From NCBI GenBank assembly GCA_907165065.1, contig OU015527.1, positions 25,061,686-25,125,685 of the forward strand: 64,000 bases of DNA, given 5' to 3'. Position 1 is the first letter of the stretch. Each line of letters begins with the position of its first letter. This DNA is from Caprimulgus europaeus (lineage: Eukaryota > Chordata > Aves > Caprimulgiformes > Caprimulgidae). A program made the position numbers and the translations under genes. Positions 39,766-53,800 of the stretch are shown in pieces. Below the pieces are notes generated by a model. The model did not search any database. It saw nothing but the letters and a program-made list of their open reading frames with translations, and was not told where the DNA came from.

Positions 39766-40708
39766 TAAACAACTCAACATTTATTCCCCACCTATAAATC
39801 TGTGTAGTTCAGAGATTCTCAACTACTGCAACACCCTCACTCACTTAACTTCCCATGATTCTGCACCTCCTAATCAATAAGCTGGACAATTTTCATTCTG
39901 TTTATTAAAACTCTTTTACTCAGACTCTACATTTGCAAAATTTGTTCAAAGCTGGCACACATTACTTTCACCTGATCTCTCAGAATTTCTCTTTTGCTGC
40001 AATTTCTGAAGCGAAGTACTTGTTGCATGTCGGGGGCTTCAGTTATGCTGTGGATGATAAGGGTGATAAAGGGGTACAACGTGTCGCATTGATCCCAAAG
40101 AGGTCAGGTTCTCATTCTCAGTCTCAGCTCCCACAGCTTTAATCCTCATGACTACAGACTCAACCTGGCTATTGATTTTCCACTGCTGTTGACATTTAAT
40201 TTGCAGCGATTGGTGAAGAGAGAAGAAGGGAGGGGAAGGTAAAGGAAGATTTACTATTCTGTCAAAGGCATCACTCAGACTCACAGGAAAAACTTCAGTG
40301 CTGAAGACCCTAGTAACATTATCTGAAAGGTACCACCTAATCAGATACTAAAGGTAGCCTGAGATTTGTGTTTGGAGCCTCTACCACACTGTGAATTCAA
40401 AATGTCTCAGCTCAAGCCAGTCTCTTTGTTGATTCACTCATTATTTTTGTTCACACTAGTACTACTCTAGAGTTCACCAGCAACATGTATCCCACTTTAT
40501 CTGAGATGGAATGAGGAGATCTGGTAAATACTACTCACGTGTTTTTAAACATGGTCATCAATACTATCCACACATGACTCTCCATTTGTCAGCTTAGACA
40601 ATAACACCACACAAGACGTCGGCTTCATCTTTTATTCCATGCTTTTGCTTGAAAATACAAAACCTACCTAAGTTAACTCTAGCCTATATTAGAACTGCAG
40701 TTTGCAGT

Positions 40709-40741
40709 ATATATATAAATATATATGTATACACACACATA
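40709..40741. repeat. TA/CA dinucleotide repeat
   Basis: Short mixed (TA)n and (CA)n tract. Confidence 0.85.
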
Positions 40742-41778
40742 CTTTTTTAAAAAAGCAAGAAATGCCTTACCTGGTCTCTGCTGTACTAACACACACTTTA
40801 CAATCAGACACATTTGGGAGAAAATTACCTATTCAGAATTTAAATCCTTAAAAAAAACCCCAAAATAATAAAAAACACCACAGGTAGGAGTACTACTAAA
40901 GATTCTGAACTGGACACTAACAACATGTGTTGACCATGTGTCTAACCCAGAAGATATAGTCTATCAGCCTTAATGGAATGTGATTCTGTGACTGGTATTT
41001 GCTATCCCTGCCTGAGGCATGTGCTGACATCTGTTAATGGATATGGAGAACAATACCCTATCTGCAGAAAGGTCTTGCTTCTCACACTCACAAAATGAAA
41101 GAAAAGAACACTCGTCCAACAAACATGTTGACCTGCACACTGAATAACAGAGATAAACTGCAATCTGTTTCCACGAAGAAGTGTACATAACGCAAGTCAG
41201 CTTTGCAAATTTAGTTTCCCACTTATAAATTAAAAACAGAGGGATGGCTGACTTGTATAAACTGAAATCTCCACCTCTTCCATACTCCTAAGGAAAAAAT
41301 GCTGCATCAACTTGCACTAGTAAATATATGGACAGCATTTGAGAAGAAACATACATTTTGATAAAAGTGCATATACAACTACACTTGCTGTTGCATTAGA
41401 AATGCTTTTCTCTGACATTAAGCTATAGTTGTTTATTATTAATCTCACAATCTGTTGATAAACTTAATTTAAAATATTTTCTGAACAAATTAAAAGTTGG
41501 AAACTCAGACACTCTCATAACTTGTAACTGGTAAAATCTACCTCTTAATTTCCCAATACGTAAGTGTATAAAATGAAACTAATCCTCAAAATATTTCACA
41601 GTATTTTCACATATAGTAAACTGAAAATGTTTTAACAAACTATGGTCATAATACACATCCTCCAGCCAAAAAGAATTAATACAGATGTAATATAAAATAG
41701 CCTGAGCAAAATGTAGAAAAAAAAAAAAAAAAGATAACCACAGACCCATACAAACAGATCCAGGAACATAACAATAAA

Positions 41779-41818
41779 TTCCAGTATCAAACCACAGCTT
41801 CCAGTATCAAACCATAAC
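41779..41818. repeat. 20-bp tandem duplication
   Basis: TTCCAGTATCAAACCACAGC is followed directly by a copy with two mismatches (TAAC for CAGC at the end). Confidence 0.93.
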
Positions 41819-44800
41819 TTGCCATTAATATGAATAACCTACATAGTCAAAGACATTCTCAAAAGCTATTTGAACTTGTTTACATAAAACAAAGTTAGAA
41901 TAGCTAAAAAGTGTATAAATGTATTTGCAGATTATTTGCCATCAGGAAAGCACACTTCAATCAATGAATTTATTTGTTGCTACACAATTGCCTTGTGTTT
42001 GTTTAAGAGACCCAGAGGAAAAATATTTCTTTTCCTCACATGGAAATGGCGTTGTAGAGAAAGATCTATGGAGAAATCTAATAATTTAACTTTCTTCCTG
42101 TTACCACTTGGTATTAGTCTCTCCCTTATGCTAGGCAAACCAGCAAAACAAGATCAACCAGTGTTTCACACTACAGACTGCAGGAGCACCAAGTAGCAGC
42201 TATTATTAATGTTAGAATTTTTTTTTCTTCTCGTTCATGTAATTTCTTCTAAAGACTTATAGCACATAGACTGCAAAATTTTCCACTGATTTTAATCTTG
42301 ATACACATGGTCTCTGAACAATAGGACTTAAAATGTTTATTTCACCTAGATAAAATTATCTTATGCTTTATATATCACATGAACAAGATATGTCCTGATC
42401 CAAATTTGTTTCTCCATTTAGAAATATGATCTGAAAAACTCTGCACTGTAATCTGACAATTAGTTTCTAAAACACTTAAGACATTACAAGGATCACAATC
42501 TGACAGACTTTTTTTTTTTTAACTGAATTAATCCAACAAATGTTGCAACTCAATGCAGCCTTTATATTATTCCCCACCACCCCTTTTCAGATTGTGAAGC
42601 TCCCATAATGTGGTTCCTATTACGGGGTTTTGAAATTCCTATTTCTTAAGAGTGACAGAAATGGTTTTTCAACATATATAAATAAAGCTTTTATTGATAA
42701 AAGGTGCAAAACCTGTTCATTTACTTTTATATGCACGTTTAAGATATTCATATAGGAGAAAAAAATGCATTGCTCTCAGATCAATCAGAAATTTCAGAGG
42801 TAAAACTGAAAATATTATCTTAATTATCTTATTGCATTTTTTCTAAAAGTGTTTCCAAATTAATCTTAAATGAATTCTAATCATCAACTTGTAGTGAAAT
42901 CACTTAATTCACAACTGAATGATGATCTTGTCTCCAGAAAACATAGTAATTATTTTAAAAAATACAGACACTAAGGTTTAAGATAAGAAGCAGATAATAT
43001 CACAGATAAATTAAACCAAAGGTTTCTTCTCCTGCCCCCCCTTCTTCTTCCTACTGATGATAAAGACACTAGAAGGCAGATGTGAGGAAAGGACTGCACA
43101 GGTCTGGCAAGAACCATTATTTTCTCAAGCCTTCACATCATTCTTTAGATATTAAAACTAATTATTGAGCACACAAACTATTTCTTCCTTTCATTTGTAC
43201 TCTCAGTACTAGTTTAGCAATAAAGAAACAAAACAAACCCTAAAATTCAAGAATGAAGTGTTCATAGCTTATGCACATAGTTGGGGTATAAATGCATAAT
43301 TTGAGGCTAAAGAGACAGCACACACAATTTAGACCAATTGCATGGGCAAAATCCCAGTTACAGAGCATCAACATGAAAAGCAACAAGATCAATCACCTGG
43401 GCCACAGCAAATTCCCATCAAAGTCAACAAAATAGTCCCAACTCTGAGTAACAGATGTCTAAACTACACTAAATGGCTACATAGTCATACCTCCCCACCA
43501 TATTCTTACAATGGCCACCAATCTTTTGCATAGCCAGAGGTTTAGGCTCTTTGTATTTAACAGAAAATGACGGATTTTTCTTCATCAGTTCGTCTGATCA
43601 TTTTTTGAACTCCTGGAAACTTTTGGAATTTGGTGCACTACACTCTTTGGACACTGAGTTGTACAGCTGGGTTGCCAAATGGAAAAGTACCTGCTTCTCT
43701 GCACTTCTGAGCTTGAGACTTGACAATTTATACCAGAGGTACAATATGTACCATGAATTTCATAGCCAAGAAAGCAAATTATAATCTATGATGCTGCATT
43801 GTTTAGAAGAAGAGAGATAAGAAATGATACAGCTGATTACAAGCTTCTAACCAAATCCAGTAGTCCTCAAATTTTTCTCAAGTTAACATTTTCACCCTTC
43901 CTCCCATAACAATTAGAGCTAAGAGTGCACCTCGTCAATGCCTCAGACACAAGATACTTTTTTGGAGACAAATTTACTCAAAGGAAAAGTAAATCTTGGT
44001 TTTCATTATCCCAGTTCATAATTTTAATCAATATAAACAATTACGTAGAATAATATATTCAAATATCTGTTTAAATGCATCTCACCAGATTTTCAAGGAG
44101 GCTGCCGCATAAAAAAGCCTAGACAAATAAAGGTTGTCTAATTTTCTACTGTCTGCAATACAAGTTTAGCTAAGGAATGACTAAAACTGAATACAGACCT
44201 CAAAATTTCTCCTCTCATTTTAAACATTCTGACCCATAACAAAAGTAATACAACTGAAGTATTTCAATGCACTTCAACGATATCTTAGGCTTTTTATATT
44301 GCTCAGCTTGTCCTGTGCTTTTAGGAATGTACACTTCATAAGCAGATGGTCATTTCTTTAAGAACACTCTTCTATTGCTCAAGCTTGCTCCCTAAGGTTG
44401 TTGAGAGATTATCTATGCCCTGAAGAGGCGTTGCAGGAATTTTTACAGTTGCAGGAATCAGACTTGGTTTACACCTGCTTTTTCCTACCATATGGCAAGA
44501 AACATCTGTAGAGACCTTCACTTCCTTCACTCAAATGAAAAATTTTCTTCTTCCAAGCTCCCAGAAGCAAAAAGACAATTTTAGGCTTTGGTGTCCACCA
44601 AACTTGCAGACAACATGCTGAACAGCTGAAGGTAATTTTCTTGGGTTCCCTAACTTTTCCCTTCATAAATGAAGTGAAAAAAAAATCTTAATTATTTTGT
44701 ACATTAAATATGTCAATTGAAAAACAAATCATGTTTTTAAACATATTATCTACAAGTTTTGATTTTTTTTTAAGACGCTAACTTAAGTATAATGATGTAT

Positions 44801-47800
44801 CTGTCTACTTTAGCTTTTACATCAAAGAAACAAAGCAGCCTGAACTGCTGCTTTTTGCTAAGCTATTAAACCATTTATGCTGAGTTGCTGAATCAAGCTG
44901 TTTAACTTTTTTTTTTTTCACTGCATCAGTTATTTTGCCTTTGTTTATGAACTAGTTTTGTTAATGACCAAGCATCTTCAGCTTTTTAGTGCATTTTCCC
45001 CCTTACAACTTGGTGTGCTTTAATTCAGGCATTTAAATGCACTTAAAGTGTTCAGAGAAATTTTGCTAGATTACAGAATGATCTGAGTGCATGAATATTT
45101 ATTCTTTCTTTAAATCACAGCTATGACTGATGTAAAAAATGCATCTTGACACAGTAGCTCTAAAGTTCCCAAAAGGTTACAGATATCTGACTACTGAGGT
45201 ACTCAGTTCCAATAAGCAGCTCTGTTTAAGACAGTAATTAAGCTGATGCTTTAGAATTAAGCACATACTAAGCCAAAGGATTTAGGTATATGGTTGAATA
45301 CTTTCCTGAATTGAGGCCTAACTGTGCAGAAAGCATTTAACAAAACAGTGAATCTGCATGGACTACATAGTGCTGTAAAATTATTCATTATTATGCTGAT
45401 GTCAGAGGAAAACTACCTCAGCCAAAGAAGGTACGAATACAGCATTTTATGATATGAAACATGATAACAAATAACTTAATACTGAGAATCATTCATTACC
45501 AATATTATTAAAGTAATTCCTCTTATGACTTTCACTTAATTATTCTATCTCTGGGAAACTGAAGTACAGATACCTTAGCAGTCAATACTTGACTCTTAAT
45601 CCACAGAGGGAAAAGGGTTAAAAAGCTTTTACTTTAATGAGCAGACACCTTTTATAGCACAAAAGAAAAAATTCTTACCAGGATTAACATTTTAAATATG
45701 GTTCTTCGGTTCATTAGAAGGTCATGACATCATGACCACTATCTCCACACTAAGCAACATAAAAAACCTGTTACTTTATCAATACCCCACCATTAATCTG
45801 ACCAGTAATCTAAACATAGTTGGCAGCACATAAGTCCTATGTGTTCAAACATTAAAACTTAATTCACTTCACCCGTGTAATTTTCCTGCTTTTATGTGCC
45901 GAGATGTTCTTGATTAAATACCCAGACAGCAAGAGACCAAATTGGCTCCCCTGGCTGATATCAGTTATGTATGTGTGCTGCATAGGAACACAGTCTGTTC
46001 AAATGTGTGTGCTCGTAACACATGGCATATGCAATATCTACTCTCATTAATGCAAGACAAATGAGTAAACTTGCATTAAGGCTAACTGAAATTGAAACCT
46101 GCTCTTCCTTTCAAATTCAATTATTTTAAACTTCTCAACCTGAAACACAGAGATCATTTTCCTGTGCAGCACAACAGAGAAGATGATGACTTCTTCATAT
46201 GTTGGGGCTGATCGGCTAAACATTGTTTCTTTCATTTCTATACCCTTAAAAATAGATTTTTTTCCTGATGAACATTGTTATTTAATTTCTTCAAAGTAGA
46301 TAAAACTCAAGAAACTCCATATTGCTAATACTGTTCCCAAAATTTTGTTCAGTTCCAATGGTAGCAAGATCACACAGCTAAAACACTTAGCAAGCTGAGT
46401 ATTTCCATCAACAAATACAGAACAAGATTCATCTTGACATGAATACTTACTTTTAAGAACATATTAAATTTGGTGTGGAACTCCTTGATTGTCTCAAGAA
46501 GCAATTCTTACATTATCATTACTCCATACCAATTTTTATGCTAGAGAACTCTTATTAAAGTTACATTAATAGTATCATCAAGCTTCAGAGAGTCGTGGCA
46601 GGCGTTGGGGGGAATTACTAGTTCATTTGCCTTCTGTGCTCTACTTTTTCTTTTGCCTATATTAGGTATAAACTAAACATGCCTTTTATAGTTTAAATCA
46701 TTGGGCTTGTTTCATTTTTTAAACAATAGTAAACAACATGCTATACAAAAGGAGACTACAAGCTGAAGGAAGAAAAGCATTATTGAATCATTAACGTTTT
46801 TAAGAACACAGCAGAGACAGGGGATGATTAATTTAAAAGCTAGGAATTTACTTCAGTTACACACAATCTGTAGACAGAAGTGTCCACCCCACAAGAGCTA
46901 TTGGATCAAGTTTCACCTTCTGTTGCCTTATGGCACAACAAGGAGCAACTCCCCAGTTTCAGCACTTAAAGACGTGGGATGAGTAAGATAAAATCAGGTA
47001 TCAAGCAGACTAATTGGGTAGACAGACTCCAGCTAAGCAGAACAGCATTGGCTGTGTGCAAAATAATAGAGGAACACCAGAATTAATGACTGAAGCAGGC
47101 CATTTACAAACACAAAGGTTCACCACATGACACGCCCAAGTTGTATATTTGATTACATAGTTGACTGTTTAAATATACATGTTTACTCTATGTATGAAAA
47201 TAAACGTTACTGACAAAAACACAGAATTAGCTAAACACTCACAAACACATGCATGGTATATCAAAATAATGTTTAAAATTTTATACTTCACTCTAGAAAC
47301 CTAAACTCAATATTTAGTGTCTAGGCTAGTAAGCTTTCTCTTTTGAAGGACAGCTAATGCCTTCTGGTATCAGTCTAACATAAATAAACATGCACACAGA
47401 AAAGCACTTCAATGGAAGAAAAGAGGGTCTTAATGACAACAGGAGGAGCAAAACAGGTATTACTTAAATATTTGTTGATAGGATTCAAGAGTGCTCAAGG
47501 CCATATGATGCTTAGAGCCACAGGAGAAATCAGCAGAGACCTAACCTAGCTAATTGTCTCCCGTGATTGTGATGGTTCTGATCAGAAGAAAAATCAGCTC
47601 TCAGCAGCCCTTAGGCAAAAATGCCAGCTGAGGGCTTTTTTTGTTTGTTTGATGATGATGCACGGCAAAATGAATACCAGATGACATTATTAAACCACTC
47701 TTCCAAATATTAAAGGGGTTCCTATATGAATAAAGTAAATAATTCCCTTCATAATTAGCTCAAACATTCTCCTCCTGTTATTTTGAGACTGCATTCATAC

Positions 47801-49568
47801 AGACTAAAAAAATGCTGATCTCCAGTTTTTCTTGGATATGGAGAACGAGTCACACTTTGTGACTGAAAAAAAATAAATTAAATTATTAAGAGCTGACTGC
47901 ATATGACACAAATTAATTTGAATTATTTTTTAGCAGTGTTTTGACTGATTTTATCTAAATATGTTCATCCGCAATAACTCTTCCATTTTCCTTTCTGTAA
48001 TTCACTACTTCATCTCTCAGTTTTTGCAGTACATTATTTACATTCCCTGTCATCAGGAAAACTTCAAGCCAGACATATTCAAAACACATTTTGTACTACA
48101 TTTTCTCAATACTGCTCTCTTCTGTATTCTGAGGCTGTTGGTTTCTGACTACAAGATTTTCATCCTTTCATTAGTTACTTGCTGCTGTAATAAATGTGAG
48201 TATTCATTTAAATGCAGAGTAATACATATTGACAATTACATTTCCAGGCTAGTAATTTTAAGATGCACATCTTGCCACTGTTTTGCACCCTGGTAGATTA
48301 GCTGATTTAATAACTTCCAAAACTGTTAAGCATATCACAAACAAAAACCTTAAAAGCAAAGGAACAAAGGAGCTCAAAACAGTTACTCTTTTCCTAACTA
48401 TCTAGCTATTGTACACATGGAAGAAAAGACTCAAGGGCAGTTTTCTGTGCTTAAGTTATGCAAAGAGATGTAGGCATCCTTCCATACGGCTGACTGAAAA
48501 AGCACACCAAAATAATGTATTCAAAATAATTATCTACAATGTGATACTAGACATTTCATAAAGGAAAGTGAAGTCTGAAACAACAGATCTTTCACATCGT
48601 CCTTTTAAAAATGTCCACATTAATAAAATTAAATACCTTACTGACAACAAGATATAAATGTCTGAACAGCAAAAAAAATTAAAATCAACAATCACTAAGT
48701 AGACTTGACACCTGAATGTAATTACTGGTATGGGAACCCTGACAAGAGCGATTTCTCCTGTGTCCACTTTGAGCTATTTGTCTTCCAGAAAGTTCACCAA
48801 AAGATTGTATCAAACTGTCCATTAAAGAGACAACCAAAATATGCAATAAACACATCCATATTTTAGCCTTTGACCCTTGAAGGATGGCACATTTTTTACA
48901 ATTTTCTTGTCAGGATAAGCAAGAACTAGCTAGCTGGGTCTATCTCTACGCAGACCCACTAACACCACTAAGGAGTCTGGTCTGGGGAGAGATGTGCTGG
49001 ACTCCCTACATTTACAGCTGTCAAGTGTGCTGCCAGAAATCATTTAACCAAAGAAGGAATCAGTAAACGTGTGAAAGAGCTTGCTCTAGACCTAGTTTAT
49101 ATATCCTCTACGAGTCAGAAGACCACAAGGTCTTTGCCAAATAGAAATTTTCTCAAAACAATAACCATCCCCTGCTCTCAGAAGTACTGACAAAGAAAAT
49201 GTTTTTTTCCCCAACCTCAGCTCCTTCCATTCAAACAAATGTCAACTGTCAAAAGATCAGCTGTCTCTCCTCAAGGTTGTAGTTTGGGGCTCAGAGTATT
49301 CTAGAAACAGAAACTTTTTCAGATGGCTTGGTGTGACGAGCTGCTTGTTTCATCAAGACTGCTAATGAACTGTAAAATCAACATTTTTGGTTCAGTTAAC
49401 ATCGGAATCTCAGCTCCCATAACAGATGACCACACCAACTTACTGAAGCAGAACCTGTTTTTGAGTCTTTGGCATGCAGATTTCACCTGCATCTTTTTGT
49501 TGTGCTAGCAGGATTTTCAGTCCATATTTACACATGCACCTCCTACACCTTACCTTGGTAAACATACA

Positions 49569-50885
49569 TATCCTGGTTTCAGCTGTGATAGTGTTAATTG
49601 TTAATTTTCTTCCTAGTTGTGTTGGAGGAAAGAGGGGCCAGGAGGAAGGAGGAGGACAGAGAACCTCAGACACCCAGTTCAACCGCATGGAGTAGGAGAA
49701 GGCAAAGGAGGTCCCCTGCAGCCAAGGGAAGTTCAACAGCAGGGAAGATACCCCAAGTGTAGGCCATGGAGGACTCATTGAAGCAGCAAAGCTGAGCCTG
49801 AGGGCAAGTGTGACTGAATTGAGATGCCAAGAGACACTCAATGGCAGAGCAGGGTTGAACCCCCAGAGCCAGGAGGTGAGTCTGAAGCCCATGGATGTCC
49901 CTATGCTGGAGCTGGGAGCTGAGCTGAAAGAGGTCCATGACTCCCTGGGAAGCTCAGGTTGGAACACTTTGTACCTGGACTTTCATGACAGGAAGAGTGG
50001 CAATGGTGAACTGACTGCAACCCCCTTCCCCTGTACCCTGTGCCACTGGGAGTCGGGGGGAGGTAGATAAATCGGGAGCAAAGTAATTTGAGCCCAGGAA
50101 GAAGGGAGTGGTAGGGGGAAGGTGTTATGTCTCACTGCTCTACTCAGATGAATGGCAATGAATTAAATTGATTTTTCTTCCCCAAGCTGAGTTTGTTTTG
50201 CCCGTGACCATAACTGGTGAGTGAGCCATCCCTGTCCTTTGTTCCTAATCCCGTGCCCCCTTTGTTGTGTTTCCCATCCCATCTCACCAGGTAGAGGGAG
50301 TGAATGCAGGATCACAGGTCTACCTGTGGTTAAACCACCACTCTGGTATAATACTGTGTTTTGGATTAGGACAAGAAGAATGTTGATAACATACTGATAT
50401 TTTAGTTGTTGCTGAGCAGTGCTTACACAGGACTTCTCAGCTTCTCATACTGCCCTGCCAGCAAGGAGGCTGAGAGTGCACAAGAAGTTGGGAGGGGACA
50501 CAGCCAGGACAGCTGACCCAAATCAACTACAGGGGTATTCCATCCTATAAAACATCATGCTCAGCATATAAAGCTGAGGGAAGAAGAAGGAAGGGGGGAT
50601 ATTCAGAGTGATGGCATTTGTCTTCCCAAGCAATTATTCCACATGATGGAGCCCTGTTTTCCTGGAGATGGCTAAACACCTGCCTGCCAATGCAAAAAAG
50701 TGAATCAATTTTTTGTTTTGCTTTGCCTGTGTGCACAGCTTTTGCTTTACTTATTAAACTGTCTTTACCTCAACCCACAAGTTTTCTCACTTTTAGTCTT
50801 CTGATTCCCTCTGCTATTCCAACAGGTTGGGGGTGAGCAAGCTCCTGTGTAGTGCTTAGATGCTGGCTGGGGTTAAACCATGACA
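49569..50885 (+). mobile_element. Solo LTR of an endogenous retrovirus, interrupted
   Basis: LTR in plus orientation, split by a second element. The left part (49569-49617) reads TATCCTGGTTTCAGCTGTGA and TTAATTTTCTTCCTAG, the family start with TG changed to TA. The right part resumes at 50341 with GGTATAATACTGTGTTTTGG and contains GAAGAATGTTGATAACATAC, GGGAGGGGACACAGCCAGGA, CAGCTGACCCAAAT, a TATA box at about 50565-50572 (CATATAAAG), CTTATTAAACTGTCTTTACC and the end CTGGGGTTAAACCATGACA. Without the insert it is about 594 bp. No retroviral coding sequence adjoins it, so it is a solo LTR. No clear target-site duplication is left. Confidence 0.82.
49618..50340 (+). mobile_element. LTR-like element nested in another LTR
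   Basis: Insert of 723 bp lying exactly where the outer LTR is broken (between CTTCCTAG and GGTATAATACTG). It starts TGTGTTGGAGG and ends GGTTAAACCACCA, matching the TG...CA rule for LTRs. Its right half carries boxes known from another avian ERV LTR type: GGGAGCAAAGTAATTTGAGC, GGGGGAAGGTGTTATGTCTC, ATGAATTAAATTGATTTTTC and GTTTTGCCCGTGACCATAAC, followed by TGGTGAGTGAGCCATCCCTG. The left half is GC-rich, has no known motif, and is open by chance on both strands, including the 175-codon minus-strand frame that ends in it. It is younger than the LTR it interrupts. The left boundary is less sure than the right. Confidence 0.7.
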
Positions 50886-53800
50886 TTATATTACTCCAAC
50901 TACCCTTCTGATACGAAATTCAGTAAGGCACTCAACAACACTATAATTAAAACCAATAGCTAATTAAAGCAACCTTTGCTTGCACTGCTTTTTTCATTTA
51001 TTAACTTTATTGGTTTGTAAACCTGCTGGTTTACATTGATATGATTGATAGCAGTAAAGCCTGGCCACTGCCAGAATCTGACCCAGCTCAGGATCTTGCT
51101 CTTCTATCTATCACCTGGCTCCCAGCCTCCCCAGAGGTGCTGGTGGACCTCTTCTGCAAAAGTGTTTGTAGCCCTCTCCTCAACTCCAAAAACTGGTCTC
51201 TGGGCTAAAGGCTTCCCTCAACCCTCAAAAGCAATGTGCAGTAGTAGAAGTAAACAGCAACACTACAGATGGCAGAAGAGCCAAGTGCTCTCAGAACTGC
51301 CATGTAGCCAAGAAGTGTCTGTCTGAACATGTAGAGCATGAATTTGCAAGGTTCATAATAATAGTAGCACGTAATCACTGTCTGCTTCAGCTAAAAGACA
51401 CATCCCAGACCTTTCAGTACTCATTAAGACTGCAGAAAATTTAAACAACCTTTTGGAACAAATAGTAAAAATCTCAGTGTAAACAAATGTTTCTACAGGC
51501 TTAACCAAACCACTCATAACCCAAAAGCAGTCTTATACAAGGGTCAGTGCAGAAGAGTTGCCTTCATTGCTGACTTATTACAGCTTCAGGAAATAACTTA
51601 GATTTTTGCACTCTAAATCCCCCTTGTCAGTAAACCTTAGATTTACATCACCAATAAATGTTCTGCAGAGACGGTTTGGATTCGGTTGGCAGGGTTACAT
51701 CCAGCATCTACAAAACTGCTCTCACTTTCATTTCCAGCCTAGTTTGAAAGATTTTGCAGGTCAGCATCAAACATTTTCATTGACACTCAATCAGCAGAAC
51801 ACCTGTGTAGAGTCCTATTATTTCACTATTTGCAGCTAGGTACTGTAAGATACTGTGTCCTAACCTTAGGAAGGAGACAACTGTTCCACACTCTTCTCTG
51901 TTTTGGTCTAAGGCTTTGACAACTCAAATCTGTTATTTTCCATCCACATGGCATTTTCTAGAGCAAGAGTTCATTTGACTTAAACAGAGCTCCCACACCA
52001 GGAAAGGCAAGTGACAGAAGACAGCTTTTAAGGCTCAGTCCCTCTAACTAACCAAATGACAAAGTACAAAGAAGCCTTTCCCCACACCTACAGACTTATT
52101 AATAGGAACCTGAATGTACTCAGGACTGCACCTCCCAGCCACTTAGCACCTGACCACATGTTACTCTGAGACCCATCAGTTGATGAGCACAGTGTCACAG
52201 CACCCTGATGAGATTATTGCCACAGGGGGTCCCCATTTCCCTGTTTTCTCTTGCAAAGAAGTGAATTTCGGCACAATTTTAATATAAAGGAGGAAGACAT
52301 CGAGCCATTTTGAGACACTGGAAATGCAAGATGCATAAATTAATAAATAAAGCTAGACCCTACTGTGACTATCAGCATTATTTCCTTAATATTACTTACT
52401 CTTGTCCATTATGGCCTGCAACAAAAAAGTCAGAAGACAGCCCCATGTGAGAAAACAGGGCATGGAGTAGGTTAGGGACCTGGACAACATGGTCCAGTGT
52501 TTGCCTAATAACAGATTTCCTGTATGCTGTCCTACCTTAGGTTTTCCTTGGTAGGTAGTAAGATTTCACTGATGTGGGAAAAAAAACCACTGGTGACTGA
52601 GTCATTTCGATACTATGAGGTCTCGTAAATATCTAATTAGGAAGATGAGATAAGCAGTACATCCAACTTTTAGATTTATCTGCTATTCCTGCAATTTCAA
52701 CACACAGGTTTGATTTCTACAATGAATTTTGAGCAGCAGCACAGGCAGGAGACCTACCAAAACCAGAAGTAGCTTCTGCCACTTGAACTTCACTCAAAGC
52801 TCTTTGTACAGCTGGAAGATATAGGGACTTACACAAGACCATTTCCTTGCTGAAGTAGTCACCACAAGAATCCTCGGGAAGGAACTAGCTGTCATGTGTA
52901 GGATGAATAAATATGTAAGCATTACTGCTGTGAAAACATGGTTTTGTGACATGGTTAAAGCTTAACTCTTCTAATTTAATTAACACTTTTTAAAAAATAA
53001 ATTTTATTTTTAAATACTGAAATGATTGTTTCACCTTTTGCAACTGTTTTCCCTAAAACCACTCAATGAACTGAGCATTAATTTATTCATAGCTTCAGTC
53101 CATCTGAAGTTGATTTTTAAATTATAATTTTAATGCAAAGAAAAACCACAGAAAAATAGAACTCAATGAAACACACAATTCAATTTTCTTTCTCTCTCAA
53201 TAGATTCTAAACAGAAGCTTCAGGAGCCAAACTCAATAGAAGTCACCTCCTTTCACAACAGGCAGAACTCCCCTCATAGAAGTGGAGAGTGGGGGTGAGA
53301 ATTTAATAGGAGAAATACCAAAAAAATAAAATTCAGGATCCGTATTAGTGGGTGATCATAATACAGAAAAGAAGCAATTAGAAGCTGGAGTATAAGATTA
53401 TGTTAACAGAGGACTCGAACTTGGTGTGACAAGATCATTTTCAGCTGGGCAAGGTCTCATTGGTCAGAAGGAGCCCAAAGGACCTCCTCATCTTTCTCCA
53501 TGCCTGCTTCCAGCACTGTTTCACCCCAGAACTGACTCCCAATCCAGCTGCCTTTGTGCTTCATGGCTAAGGGCCCCTCCAGAAAGTAGCAGGATATGTC
53601 CCTCTTCTACTCTCTCTGCACCTCCAGCTGTGGCTTTAGCATGGTGGTTAGGATCCAGTGGGGAGGATGAATCTCAGGGCAACCCTTGCTCCCACCCTGC
53701 AGCCTGCATCAGGACTCTAGGACATGCTTGCCCACTACAAGGCACTGGGGATATGCAGCACTTGGCAGTTCTGCCTAGAAATATGGCTGGAAGAGTTTCT

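Noticed and set aside
40973-40992. TGTGATTCTGTGACTGG, like a CR1 terminal repeat
   Set aside because: Only one terminal unit is present, with none of the upstream CR1 boxes. This is compatible with chance.
49440-49967. Longest ORF in the window, 175 codons on the minus strand
   Set aside because: Most of it is antisense to the nested LTR-like element and its left end runs into unrelated flank. The predicted product has no domain, and the frame is open because the element is GC-rich.
51045-51326. 93-codon plus-strand ORF
   Set aside because: No recognised domain, no splice context, and it lies within an intron next to LTR remnants.
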